Assembly: GCA_902478545.1 (NCBI GenBank)
Contig: CABSLA010000006.1
Coordinates: 1-64,000, forward strand
Source of the DNA: an uncultured Collinsella sp.
GTDB lineage: Bacteria > Actinomycetota > Coriobacteriia > Coriobacteriales > Coriobacteriaceae
DNA length: 64,000 bases
Direction of reading: 5' to 3'
Part shown: positions 43,286-51,688 of the stretch, one piece after another
How positions within the stretch are numbered: position 1 is the first letter of the stretch
How the letters are laid out: every line of letters begins with the position of its first letter
Notes under the pieces: generated by a model
Told to the model about the DNA's origin: nothing
What the model saw: the letters and a program-made list of their open reading frames with translations, nothing else
The model's database searches: none
Program-made: the position numbers and the translations under genes

Positions 43286-45602
43286 CGTTGGGCTCCCTCC
43301 ATCGCTCCCTCTTCGTCGATACGGACACCCTGTAGTCCTCAGGCGCGCACCTGGTGAGCGTCCCCGTGACGGCGGCGAAGCCGCGGTCGCCCAGATGGGG
43401 TCGCACCCAGGCGCTTCCGTAGCGGCCGAACAGGCCGCGGACGCGCAGGTAGTCGTCCTCCTCGATCGTGAACTCCATCGACTCCTTCATCGAGAGGTTG
43501 CCGCTCTCGAACCCCATGGGCAGGCCGCCGCCGACGAAGTGGAACTGGTCGCGCTCGCGCTCGGGGCTCGCCGAGTACTGCGGCGGGCCGCCCATGTTCC
43601 TGTCGCCCACGACGACCTCGGAGGCGTCCGGCCCGAAGTTGAGGGCGAACCCGTCGCACGGGCACACGGTCCCCACCTCGGTCGTCGAGGTGGTTCCGGA
43701 GGCCGCGTAGCCACGCGCGACGTAGGAGAACCCAACGTTGAGCGGCGGCAGGCGGTCGATGACGCTCTGCCCGGACTTGAGGCCGCTCGCGAGCAGGAGC
43801 CTCGAGCCGTCCGCGAGCACGCGCTCGATATCGAACGAGGCGCACGGCGGGAGGCTGTGGACGGTTGCGCGCGTCCCCTTTATGGACATGCCGCCCCTGA
43901 TGCGGATGTTGCCCTCGGGCGTCATGGCCATGGGGCCGCGCAGCTTGTGGTCCCTGACGGAGAACTCCGAGATGCCGTCGCGCACCGTGACGACGGCCGC
44001 GAGCGCGTCGCTGTAGGAGACGTTGACGATGGGCGTGGCGGGCACGAGCCAGTCGGTCGAGAACGAGCGGGTGACGGTCGTGGACAGGCTCGAGCCGCCG
44101 CGGACGGTGAGCTCGAGGACGTACGCGGACCTGTTCTCCAGGCCGGAGGCGATCTCGTGCGACCGCGCGCCCGCGGCGACCGATGTGTCGATGACCGCGG
44201 AGCCGCCGCGCAGCAGCCTCAGGCGCTGGTAGGTGATGCCGGTCTCGTCGACAGCGGTCCAGACGGCGCGCAGCGGGAGCTCGACGACGGCCTCGCCGTC
44301 CTCCGCGGGGGTCGTGAAGAACGCCTGCGGCGGGTCGGCGACCCTGAACACCGCGTACTCCGACCACGCTCCCCATGAGGGGTCGGCGCCCTTGGTGCGG
44401 ACGCGTAGCCGGTAGGTGCCCTTCGCGGACAGGCTCAGGGATGTCGTCGACGCGGGCCCGGTGATGTGGTGCGGGACGGTCTTGCCATCGGGCCCGACCA
44501 GCTCAATCTGCGCCGCCGTCTGGGCTGTCCCGTCGGGGTGGTTCCGCGTCCAGCCGATGGTCGCCGTCGACCCAGTCGGGTAGGCGGGGTCGACCCCGGA
44601 GACGGCGGGCGCGTACGGCGGGCAGATCGTCGCCACTGCGTTGGATGCCGTCCACGCGGAGAAGACGGTGTCCCCAGCGCCCGCCACGGGCTCCTCGCGG
44701 TAGGTGCGGACCTCGTAGACGACCTTCTCTCCCGCCACGGCAGACGGGTCGGTCATGGTCCAGACGCCCGGCTCCTGTCTGTCGGCGGTAAGGGCGCGGG
44801 GCTTGTAGGTCCTGCCGCCGTCGGAGGTCGCGCGGACATCGAAGCCACTAATCCAGAACGGGATATCGGGACCCCTGACGACCAGCGAGACCTCGCCGTC
44901 GCCGGAGCGCGATAGCGAGACCGATGCCGGTGGGGAGGGCGTCTTGTAGACGCGCACGGAGCTCGTTCTCTCCGACGTGCCGCCTCGCCAGCGCGCCCTT
45001 ACGTCGTAGTCGTAGTAATTGTTTGCCGATGTCGACGTGTCGCGCCAGTTGGAGATCGTGACGCTGTTGTAGGGGTTCTCGGTGTCGCCGCCGTTGGTAT
45101 GGCGGTAGACGTTGATGCCGTCGTAGTACTTCCTGGCATCGTCGTCCGGGTGGTTGACCCACTCGAGCTCGGTTGTCCCGTCGGTCGAGCGCGTGACCCT
45201 GAGGTCGGTCGGGGCCGCGGGCTCGTATGCCGGGACCTTGCCGATCCTGGCGCCCTCGCCGCAGGAGGTCGTCGCGCCGACCCCGCCGTAGCCGTTGACT
45301 GCCACGGACTCGGTGTACGCCTCGACCCAGACGTCGTAGTCGTTGTCCTTGCGCTCCGCGTCGGTGTACCCACTGACGGTGACGGCGCGCTTCCAGGAGG
45401 AGGTCGTGTAGCCGTCGCCCGACGCGCGCCAGACGCCGCCGACCTTGACGTGCAGGCGCACGCCGTAGCAGTACCAGTCGCCGAAGTCGACGGTGGCGGT
45501 CCAGTAGATGCGGGCCGTGGTGTCGTCGACGTTTGAGACCGATGTGGAGAGGCTGATCGAGTAGTACTTGACCCTGTTCCTGCTCAGTTCCTTGTAGGCC
45601 AC
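43275..45602 (-). CDS. Phage tail protein with fibronectin type III repeats
   Basis: 775 residues made of several beta-sandwich units. FN3-like units are seen at about 135-230 (APTDLRVTRSTDGTTELEWV), 230-330 (SPPASVSLSRSGDGEVSLVV) and 330-430 (PYAPAVSGVDPAYPTGSTAT). The C-terminal 200 residues (GFALNFGPDASEVVVGDRNM, MEFTIEEDDYLRVRGLFGRY) differ. It lies between tape measure and hub genes, the place of distal tail (Dit) proteins, but it is far larger than a normal Dit. It may build the tail tip or bind the host surface. Confidence 0.65.
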   Translation of the reverse strand: MAYKELSRNRVKYYSISLSTSVSNVDDTTARIYWTATVDFGDWYCYGVRLHVKVGGVWRASGDGYTTSSWKRAVTVSGYTDAERKDNDYDVWVEAYTESVAVNGYGGVGATTSCGEGARIGKVPAYEPAAPTDLRVTRSTDGTTELEWVNHPDDDARKYYDGINVYRHTNGGDTENPYNSVTISNWRDTSTSANNYYDYDVRARWRGGTSERTSSVRVYKTPSPPASVSLSRSGDGEVSLVVRGPDIPFWISGFDVRATSDGGRTYKPRALTADRQEPGVWTMTDPSAVAGEKVVYEVRTYREEPVAGAGDTVFSAWTASNAVATICPPYAPAVSGVDPAYPTGSTATIGWTRNHPDGTAQTAAQIELVGPDGKTVPHHITGPASTTSLSLSAKGTYRLRVRTKGADPSWGAWSEYAVFRVADPPQAFFTTPAEDGEAVVELPLRAVWTAVDETGITYQRLRLLRGGSAVIDTSVAAGARSHEIASGLENRSAYVLELTVRGGSSLSTTVTRSFSTDWLVPATPIVNVSYSDALAAVVTVRDGISEFSVRDHKLRGPMAMTPEGNIRIRGGMSIKGTRATVHSLPPCASFDIERVLADGSRLLLASGLKSGQSVIDRLPPLNVGFSYVARGYAASGTTSTTEVGTVCPCDGFALNFGPDASEVVVGDRNMGGPPQYSASPERERDQFHFVGGGLPMGFESGNLSMKESMEFTIEEDDYLRVRGLFGRYGSAWVRPHLGDRGFAAVTGTLTRCAPEDYRVSVSTKRERWREPNGVG

Positions 45603-45605
45603 CTG

Positions 45606-48600
45606 CTACCCCCTTCCGGTCCTGACGGTCCTCTTGAGTTCGGAGACCAGCGCCCTGAGCGCCTCCGCGACGCGCTCGTCGACCTCGAGGGCCGACCCGT
45701 CGAGGTAGATGTTGTAGACGTCGCCGCGCTGGCCCCCGAGCTTTGCCATCTGCTCGGCGATGGTCGCCGCGAACGGCTCCGAGTACTTTCGGTTGGTGAG
45801 CGGCACGATTGCCTCGGCGCCGTCCTCGCCCACCCAGTCGAGCGGGTAGCCGGTCACCGGCGCGTCGACGATGGCTCCGTGCGCGTGCATGCGGATGCCG
45901 CCATCGGCGTGCCGTATGCCGCCTGCGGCCTTCTCGTTGCGCGTCCTGTTGACGGTCACGTAGGTCGTGGTGATCGTCGCCGACCTTGAGTGGAACGGCC
46001 CGTTCATCACCGCCTGCATCGCAGACTGGCACTTCGGCAGCGTCCCGTAGCTCGCCTTGGCGGTCATCTCCTTGCTCTTGAGCTTGGTGCCGTTGAGCTT
46101 GTCCACCGAGGTCTGCGCCCTGTCGACTTCCTTCTTGTCGACCTTTGTCTTGGCGCTCTTGGACTGGAGAGCCGTGCCGTTCCAAGTCACGAGGTTGCCC
46201 TGGGCGTCGCGCAGGTCGCCGACGCTCACGTCGACGACGCCGTTCTTGTCCATCAGCTGCGAGCCGTTCCAGGTGTAAACGTTGCCCTGGGCGTCCATGA
46301 GCTGGGCCTGGTTGACGGTAACGTTGCCGTTCTTGTCGACGATGGGCTGCGCGTTGTAGTTCTGGACGGCCCACACCATCTGGTCGATGTTGCCGTTGAA
46401 GTTGCTTGCGAGCGCGGCGAGGTTGGCGGAGCCGATGCTGTTGAGCGTCTCGGTCGACACGCCGGCGGCGGCGCAGGCGTCCGAGAACGCGCCGAAGTCG
46501 ATGTTCTCCTTCGAGAACGCCTTCTTGAGCTTGCCGCCCATGCCCTCGAGCGCGGCCTGGATCTGGCTCGCCGCGCGGACCGTCGAGGCGGCGCCCTCGT
46601 CCATCGAGACGCCCCACCCGTCGAGATCGTCGACGATGGAGCGGGCGGTGCCGTCGTAGTCCTGCGCCAGCTTGGCGAGCTGGTCGTCGCTGAGGCTCGC
46701 CAGCTGCTCGGTGTCGACGCCGAGCTGCGTGAGCGAGCCGGAGACGGCGGACAGGGTCTCGCCGTTGGCCGAGAGCTGCGCCTGGAAGAGCGTCAGCTGC
46801 GCCTGGGCGAAGTGCTCGAAGGTGCTGCCGGCCTCCTGCGAGGTCAGCGCGGCGTCTCCGAGCTTGCCGTTGAGGACGTCGATGCTCTCCGAGGCGGAGT
46901 CGAACTGCTTCTTCGCCTCGTTGTACTCCCTGCCGACCTTCTCGGCGCAGGCGAGCGCCTCGAGCTCGCCCTTGGAGAGCTCCGGGTAGGTCTTGGCGAG
47001 TTCCTTCAGGCGGTCCTGGTAGGGCTTCGTCTTGGAGGCGAGCGTGTTTGCCGCCTCGGACTGGGCCTGGTAAGCCTCGGTGAGGTTCGCCGTGAGGGCG
47101 CTCACCTCGGCGTCCTTCTTCTTTGATGCGACGAGCTCGTCGATGGACTGCTTGAGGTTCTTGACGTTGCCGTCCGCGTCGACGTACTGCCCGTTCGCCA
47201 CGTCCTGCGCCGAGATGTTGAGCCCGAGCTGATCGTTGAGCAGCTGGAGCACCCAGGTGAGCCGGCCCTGTGCGTCGGTGGACAGGTCGGTCTTGCCGGC
47301 GTAGTTGTCGATGATCTGCTGCGCGGTGTTGAGCTGCGCGATCTGCGACTCGGCGGCCCTCGTGTTCTCGTTCATGGCGTCGACGTGTTTGCCGATCGAC
47401 TCGGCGAGCTCGTCGACTGACATCGCCGAGAAGGAGGACTTCTTGCCTACATTCTCGACCCTGCCGGCGTAGGACTCGAGCGCCACGGTGTTTGAGGCCG
47501 CGTCGACCAGGCCGGTCGTGGCCTTGTTCAGCGCGTCCGTGCGGGCCTGCCACTCGACCTGCTTCTCGATGAGTATGCCGATGCCCGCCGCTGCAATGGT
47601 GCAGCCGATCGCGACCGGGTTGAAGCCGACGCCCACCGCATCGAGCGCCTCGGCGAACGTGCCGGCGCCTCCGCGGGCGAGTTTGAAGGCCTCGGTTGCC
47701 TTGCCCACGCCGCTCGCGACGCCGGAGAGGACTGGCACCGCCTTCTGCCACGCCGCGATGCCCGCCGCCCCCGAAACGATCTCGGGCGCCAGGCTCTTGA
47801 ACCCGCCGTAGAGCTGCTTGACCATCGGCATCGACGCCGAGACGCCGCCGTTGACGACCTTGAAGAAGCCGTTCACGGCGCCCTTCGCGTCGTCGAGCAC
47901 CCCGGCGATGTTGTTCCTGCCGACCGCCTCGAGCGTGCCGGTGACGCCCTTCGTAACGGCGTTCGACATGTTCTGGATGCTCGTCTGGACGCCGCCGGCC
48001 GCGGTCTCGGCCTGGTCCTTGAAGGACGCGAAGCTCGCGCCGCCCTGCGTGTCGAGCTCGACCATCTTGTCCATGAGCTGGTCGAGCGTGATGGTCGGGT
48101 CCTTGCCCCCGCCGCCGAGCGCCGCGTACAGGTCGTTGGCGTTCGCCGTGGGGCCGAGCATGGATTTCGCCAGCTGGTCCATCTGGCCCGGTGCGGCCGT
48201 CGTCAGCGAGCGCCAGTCCTCCATCTCGGGCTTGCCCTTGGAGAGGATCTGGCGGAACTGCTCCATCGCCGCCGAGCACAGCTGGGTAGAGCTGCCCGAG
48301 GCGATGAGCATGTCGTTGAGCGCGAGGCCGACGTCGGTGGCCCTGTCGAGGTCACCGACCGTGGCGGTGATGCCCTGGACGACCGAGACCATGTCGTCGA
48401 GCCTGGTGGGAAGGGTCGACAGGCGGTCGGACATCTTGCCGATCGACGCGTTGGCGGAATCGGCGGAGTACCCGAGGGACTGCATGACCTTCGGGTAGTT
48501 GTTGAGCGTGTCGAAGCGGCTGATCGCCGACCCGACATGGGACGAGATGGAGTCCATGGCCTTCGACGTGAGCGTCGAGAAGGCGCCTATCATCGCGCCG

Positions 48601-48764
48601 GAGCCGGCCAGCCCCTTCCCGAACCCGGAGCCGGTGCTCTTGCCGAGGCTTGAGCCGGACTTGCTCGCCTGCCCCTCGCACTTGCCGAGCGCGGACTCGA
48701 CCGATTTGGTCAGGTTGTCGAACCTGGGGACGATCAGCAGGTCCGCGCGTCCGATCTCAGCCAT
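45606..48764 (-). CDS. Phage tail tape measure protein
   Basis: 1052 residues. The N-terminal 250 match the tape-measure core (MDSISSHVGSAISRFDTLNN, YSADSANASIGKMSDRLSTL, AAMEQFRQILSKGKPEMEDW). The middle is helical and Ala-rich. Around 810-900 there are beta-type tandem repeats of the form D-x-x-G-N-V-x-T-W-N-G. The C-terminus (GGIRHADGGIRMHAHGAIVD, DWVGEDGAEAIVPL) is typical of tape measure ends. It sets tail length and enters the host at injection. It starts 8 nt inside the end of the frameshift product of the chaperone gene, as in other siphophages. Confidence 0.9.
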   Translation of the reverse strand: MAEIGRADLLIVPRFDNLTKSVESALGKCEGQASKSGSSLGKSTGSGFGKGLAGSGAMIGAFSTLTSKAMDSISSHVGSAISRFDTLNNYPKVMQSLGYSADSANASIGKMSDRLSTLPTRLDDMVSVVQGITATVGDLDRATDVGLALNDMLIASGSSTQLCSAAMEQFRQILSKGKPEMEDWRSLTTAAPGQMDQLAKSMLGPTANANDLYAALGGGGKDPTITLDQLMDKMVELDTQGGASFASFKDQAETAAGGVQTSIQNMSNAVTKGVTGTLEAVGRNNIAGVLDDAKGAVNGFFKVVNGGVSASMPMVKQLYGGFKSLAPEIVSGAAGIAAWQKAVPVLSGVASGVGKATEAFKLARGGAGTFAEALDAVGVGFNPVAIGCTIAAAGIGILIEKQVEWQARTDALNKATTGLVDAASNTVALESYAGRVENVGKKSSFSAMSVDELAESIGKHVDAMNENTRAAESQIAQLNTAQQIIDNYAGKTDLSTDAQGRLTWVLQLLNDQLGLNISAQDVANGQYVDADGNVKNLKQSIDELVASKKKDAEVSALTANLTEAYQAQSEAANTLASKTKPYQDRLKELAKTYPELSKGELEALACAEKVGREYNEAKKQFDSASESIDVLNGKLGDAALTSQEAGSTFEHFAQAQLTLFQAQLSANGETLSAVSGSLTQLGVDTEQLASLSDDQLAKLAQDYDGTARSIVDDLDGWGVSMDEGAASTVRAASQIQAALEGMGGKLKKAFSKENIDFGAFSDACAAAGVSTETLNSIGSANLAALASNFNGNIDQMVWAVQNYNAQPIVDKNGNVTVNQAQLMDAQGNVYTWNGSQLMDKNGVVDVSVGDLRDAQGNLVTWNGTALQSKSAKTKVDKKEVDRAQTSVDKLNGTKLKSKEMTAKASYGTLPKCQSAMQAVMNGPFHSRSATITTTYVTVNRTRNEKAAGGIRHADGGIRMHAHGAIVDAPVTGYPLDWVGEDGAEAIVPLTNRKYSEPFAATIAEQMAKLGGQRGDVYNIYLDGSALEVDERVAEALRALVSELKRTVRTGRG

Positions 48765-49131
48765 CCGTCACCTCCACCCACTCGGTGTTCTCGATGCGGT
48801 CGCGGACCGACGCCGCGCGCTCTGCCGCGACGCCGGCGGCCGCTACATCCTGTGGGCGGGGAGTTCTCGGGGCGTCCGATGCCCTGCCGCCGCACAGCGC
48901 GGTCGCCGCCGCGTAGACGCTGTCTACGATGTCGGCCGCCGATTGCCGCTCCTGCGTCCAGCTGCGCTCCGGGTGGAGGGCCGCCACGGTGAGCGACCCG
49001 TCCGGCAGCGTCCTCACGAGGTCGTACGCCTCGGCGGCGCCTACCTCGTCGTAGCAGCAGCCGTAGTAGGCCCTGAAGTCGTGCCTGAGCAGGGGCAGGT
49101 GGCGCTCCTCGAGGTCGGCGAGCTCTAGAAG
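48757..49131 (-). CDS. Tail assembly chaperone, frameshift extension (gpT-like)
   Basis: An open frame of 124 codons with no start codon of its own begins exactly where a -1 shift at the slippery site would enter it (CTT at 49131). It encodes LELADLEERHLPLLRHDFRA, YYGCCYDEVGAAEAYDLVRT and so on to VEVTDG. It is the usual second half of the siphophage G/GT chaperone pair, placed between gpG and the tape measure gene and overlapping the latter by 8 nt. The fused product would have about 253 residues. Confidence 0.75.
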   Translation of the reverse strand, partial: LLELADLEERHLPLLRHDFRAYYGCCYDEVGAAEAYDLVRTLPDGSLTVAALHPERSWTQERQSAADIVDSVYAAATALCGGRASDAPRTPRPQDVAAAGVAAERAASVRDRIENTEWVEVTDG

Positions 49132-49517
49132 TTTTTTAGTTCGGCCGAGTAGAGCAGCTTGTTGTATGCGTAGCCCAGCGCGTCGTCGTCCTGCGTGCCG
49201 TCGTCCTCGGTCACGGCCTCCATGAGGCTCGCGTACTGCTCGTCGCCGAGGAGGAAGCGGAACGCCCCGTCGAGCTCCTCGGTCGTGCGGTCCTCCTTGT
49301 TCATGGCGTCGATGAAGCGGCGGTCGTGTGCGCGCTTGACGGGGATGCTCATGGCGATGCCGAGCACGGTCAGCTCGGCGCAGCGGCCGCGCTTCTGCTC
49401 GATGAGCTTCGCCTTGTCCGCCGCCGTCTGTGCGGCGGCGGTCGTGAAGCCGAGGACCTTGGCGTAGGCCTCGAGCTCGCCCTCGTCCATCATTGCGAGG
49501 TAGTCCTTGTTCATCAT
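49125..49517 (-). CDS. Tail assembly chaperone (gpG-like)
   Basis: 130 residues, acidic and helical (YLAMMDEGELEAYAKVLGFT, AMNKEDRTTEELDGAFRFLL), ending SAELKNF. It lies between major tail protein and tape measure genes, where lambda-type gpG is found. Its last codons are CTA AAA AAC TTC TAG, containing the -1 slippery heptamer A-AAA-AAC. The long tape measure protein is kept soluble by such chaperones during tail assembly. Confidence 0.8.
   Translation of the reverse strand: MMNKDYLAMMDEGELEAYAKVLGFTTAAAQTAADKAKLIEQKRGRCAELTVLGIAMSIPVKRAHDRRFIDAMNKEDRTTEELDGAFRFLLGDEQYASLMEAVTEDDGTQDDDALGYAYNKLLYSAELKNF
49131..49137 (-). promoter_or_regulatory. Programmed -1 ribosomal frameshift site (A AAA AAC)
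   Basis: The minus strand reads A AAA AAC in the zero frame of gpG, one codon before its TAG stop. Slipping back one base gives CTT CTA GAG, the frame of the 124-codon extension. Heptamer, frame and gene context all match the known G/GT mechanism. Confidence 0.8.
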
Positions 49518-49525
49518 TTCCTCCT

Positions 49526-49552
49526 AGGTAAAGGGCCGTCCCGGCAGTGCCG
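49526..49552 (-). terminator. Hairpin after the major tail protein gene
   Basis: On the minus strand GCCGCCCCGGC and GCCGGGACGGC form a stem, followed by CCTTTACC. The tract is weak, so it may only reduce read-through into the chaperone genes. Confidence 0.45.
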
Positions 49553-49581
49553 GGGCGGCGGTCTCGTTATGTCGCCTTCGC

Positions 49582-50214
49582 CTACGCGGCGGGCTTTGCG
49601 CGGTAGATGTCGAACAGCGGCTTGCCTGCGGTCTTGAGGACCGTGAAGGTGAAGCCGTACTGGACCAGGCCGCCGGGCTTGTGCTCGACGTCGTCGTAGG
49701 AGTCGATGGAGACACGCGGGATGACGGTGCGGCGCAGGTTGCCCGTGTCCTCGAGCTCGTCGATGACGAGCGGGACGCGCACGTCGGAGTTGGCGATGAC
49801 CTTGATGTGGCTGAACGTTCCGTCCGTGTTCGTCTCGACGTTGCCGGCGCCGTAGCGCAGCTTGGCGACGGAGGAGCGGACGGACTCGATGAAGACCATC
49901 TTGTACTGGTGCTTCTCCTCGGAGACCTTGGTGAGCACGATGGACTGGTGCCAGCCCTTGAACTCGTTAACCGTCACGCTCTTGGATGCCGTGAAGCCGT
50001 CGGGTGACAGGTCACCCAGCGACACGAGGTCGGTGAGCGTGGAGATCTTGGTCGCGGCGTCGGTCGGGAGCGTCGGGTTGGCCTTGAAGCTCGTGTACAC
50101 GCAGCCGCCCTCGACGGGCGAGCCGGTGGTGACGAGCGAGGGGTCGATGTCGTTTGCGGGGGTCGCGTCCTCGGAGGCGAGGGCGACCTTGGCCTCTTCG
50201 TTGTTGGATGCCAT
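49582..50214 (-). CDS. Major tail protein
   Basis: 210 residues, mostly beta: VEGGCVYTSFKANPTLPTDA, DLVSLGDLSPDGFTASKSVT, FKGWHQSIVLTKVSEEKHQY and RVSIDSYDDVEHKPGGLVQY. This is the phi13/TP901-1 type tail tube pattern. It lies between connector genes and the tail chaperone pair. The ATG directly follows the upstream stop. Confidence 0.82.
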   Translation of the reverse strand: MASNNEEAKVALASEDATPANDIDPSLVTTGSPVEGGCVYTSFKANPTLPTDAATKISTLTDLVSLGDLSPDGFTASKSVTVNEFKGWHQSIVLTKVSEEKHQYKMVFIESVRSSVAKLRYGAGNVETNTDGTFSHIKVIANSDVRVPLVIDELEDTGNLRRTVIPRVSIDSYDDVEHKPGGLVQYGFTFTVLKTAGKPLFDIYRAKPAA

Positions 50215-50583
50215 TTATCCTTCTTTCGGTTGGTATGTCTTCAGTCGGTACAGCGCGTACCATCGCGGTGACCGGGCGAGGTAGTCGTAGTCGGTCCGCA
50301 TCTCGAGCTCCTCGCAGGCGCAGAAGCCCCGCGCGAACGGCAGGCGCGACATGGCGTCGCCCACGCGCTCGGCGAGCTCCTCGGCCTTGGCCTCTGTCGG
50401 GGCCCACATGATGACCTCGACCTGCGGCGAGTCGACGAGCGCGTCCTGCCGCGCGCCCCCGCACCGGCGGACCACGACGACGGTCCCCGGCCGCTCGGCG
50501 GGCAGGTCGACCTGAACGGGCACGCCGCCCAGGGCGGACTCGAGGATCGCCCTGAGCTCGCCCATCACGTTGAGTCTCGGCAC
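50215..50583 (-). CDS. Phage tail terminator/minor head-tail protein
   Basis: 122 residues: LRAILESALGGVPVQVDLPA, VVVVRRCGGA, VEVIMWAPTEAKAEELAERV, YDYLARSPRWYALYRL. The alpha-beta layout resembles the tail terminator (gpU/Gp10-type) proteins that precede the major tail protein. It was named by position and pattern, not by a firm family match. Confidence 0.65.
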   Translation of the reverse strand: MPRLNVMGELRAILESALGGVPVQVDLPAERPGTVVVVRRCGGARQDALVDSPQVEVIMWAPTEAKAEELAERVGDAMSRLPFARGFCACEELEMRTDYDYLARSPRWYALYRLKTYQPKEG

Positions 50584-50592
50584 GGTCCCTCC

Positions 50593-50916
50593 TTAGAGCA
50601 GGTGGTCGAGGGTGTGGTTGCGGTTCTGGTCGAATGCGCCGGCCGGGGTCGCGGCGCGGACGACGCCGAGGGTGTCGAAGGAGCCCGACTTGACGAGGCC
50701 CACGTAGGGGGCGCCGTCGAAGGCCCCGGGATAGAGCTTCTCGAGTGACTTGCGGTAGCCGGACGGCACGTGGTGCGACGCCGCGGCGGCGTTGGCCCTC
50801 GCCGTGAGGCGGGCGGTCTCGACCACCACCCAGGTGCGGACTCCCGCGCCCTTCGTGACGGCGATGACGCCCGCGTCGCTGTGGACGAAGCGCCCGAACT
50901 TGATCCTGTCAGCCAT
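50593..50916 (-). CDS. Phage HK97 gp10-like neck protein
   Basis: 107 residues with VVVETARLTARANAAAASHHV, followed by a short beta region. This pattern is like the HK97 gp10/minor capsid proteins of the head-tail junction. It overlaps the upstream gene by 8 nt. Confidence 0.6.
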   Translation of the reverse strand: MADRIKFGRFVHSDAGVIAVTKGAGVRTWVVVETARLTARANAAAASHHVPSGYRKSLEKLYPGAFDGAPYVGLVKSGSFDTLGVVRAATPAGAFDQNRNHTLDHLL

Positions 50917-51259
50917 GGGCCCTCCCCGCCGTCGCCGTCATGTTCCACGCCGTGGGGCAGGGGTCCGTGATGTCGGGGGAACCGACCACCAGAAGCGCGC
51001 TATCGGGGTCGGCGGGCATGCCGCGCCCCGTCAGGGCGATGCGGCAGCGCGCCAGCGGCGGCCCCGAGTACGTCTTGGGGAACGCGATGGAGTAGCTCGC
51101 CTCGACGCCGTCCGGCCGGACGGCGTCCCCCACATCAGAGCCGGCTAGGGGCCGCACGAGGCATCCCGGGACGACGGTGGCCTGCCACTCGACGACAGGC
51201 TCGCCCATGGCGTCCCTGCCCGTCTCCGTGCTCGACAGCACCGTCACCTCCTCGCCCAT
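50909..51259 (-). CDS. Phage head-tail joining protein
   Basis: 116 residues from the ATG at 51259: EEVTVLSSTETGRDAMGEPV, PGCLVRPLAGSDVGDAVRPD, SYSIAFPKTYSGPPLARCRI. The small beta-barrel pattern fits head-closure (stopper) proteins. It shares one base with the end of the upstream gene. Assigned mainly by order. Confidence 0.65.
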   Translation of the reverse strand: MGEEVTVLSSTETGRDAMGEPVVEWQATVVPGCLVRPLAGSDVGDAVRPDGVEASYSIAFPKTYSGPPLARCRIALTGRGMPADPDSALLVVGSPDITDPCPTAWNMTATAGRAHG

Positions 51260-51678
51260 CACGGCCTGCCCCCGTAGCTCGGGCACACGGTGCCGATGCG
51301 CTGGCCGCGCCCGAGCAGTCTCTTGAGCGCGGCGAGCGTCGAGCGGTCGAAGTAGGCTGTGCCGCTCGGGTTCTGGAACGTGAAGCTCCCCTGGAACCCG
51401 TTGGCCGTGAAGCTCGACTGCGAGACGCCGGTGAGGTCCTCCACGCCCATGGGCGCGCAGGCCGGCTGCACGAGCTTCTTGCGGGCCGCATCGGTCACGA
51501 GGTCCCGCGCGAGCGCCGCCGCGTCCCCCGTCAGGGTGCGCGTCCGGCCCATGCCGAGCGTCGCGCGGAGCTTCGCGCTCTGCCGCGACAGCTCGGCGGC
51601 CACGCGCTCGTCGGGGGTCGCCGTGTCGCCGGTGTCGATGCGGTACTCGTCGACCGTCGCGAACGAGCATTCGTCCAC
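51259..51678 (-). CDS. Phage head-tail connector (Gp19/Gp15/Gp42-like)
   Basis: 139 residues, helical: FATVDEYRIDTGDTATPDER, LAELSRQSAKLRATL-like, and GDAAALARDLVTDAARKKLV. The late motif FTANGFQGSFTFQNPSGTAY, with SYGGRP at the end, is typical of the Phage_Gp19 family of adaptors. It lies 10 nt after the capsid gene. Confidence 0.7.
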   Translation of the reverse strand: MDECSFATVDEYRIDTGDTATPDERVAAELSRQSAKLRATLGMGRTRTLTGDAAALARDLVTDAARKKLVQPACAPMGVEDLTGVSQSSFTANGFQGSFTFQNPSGTAYFDRSTLAALKRLLGRGQRIGTVCPSYGGRP

Positions 51679-51688
51679 GGTGGCCTCC

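Noticed and set aside
44848..48279. Very long leftward open frame (over 1100 codons) overlapping the tape measure gene
   Set aside because: It is a GC-rich shadow frame: Arg/Gly/Ala-rich with no domains, while the overlapping frame encodes a clear tape measure protein.
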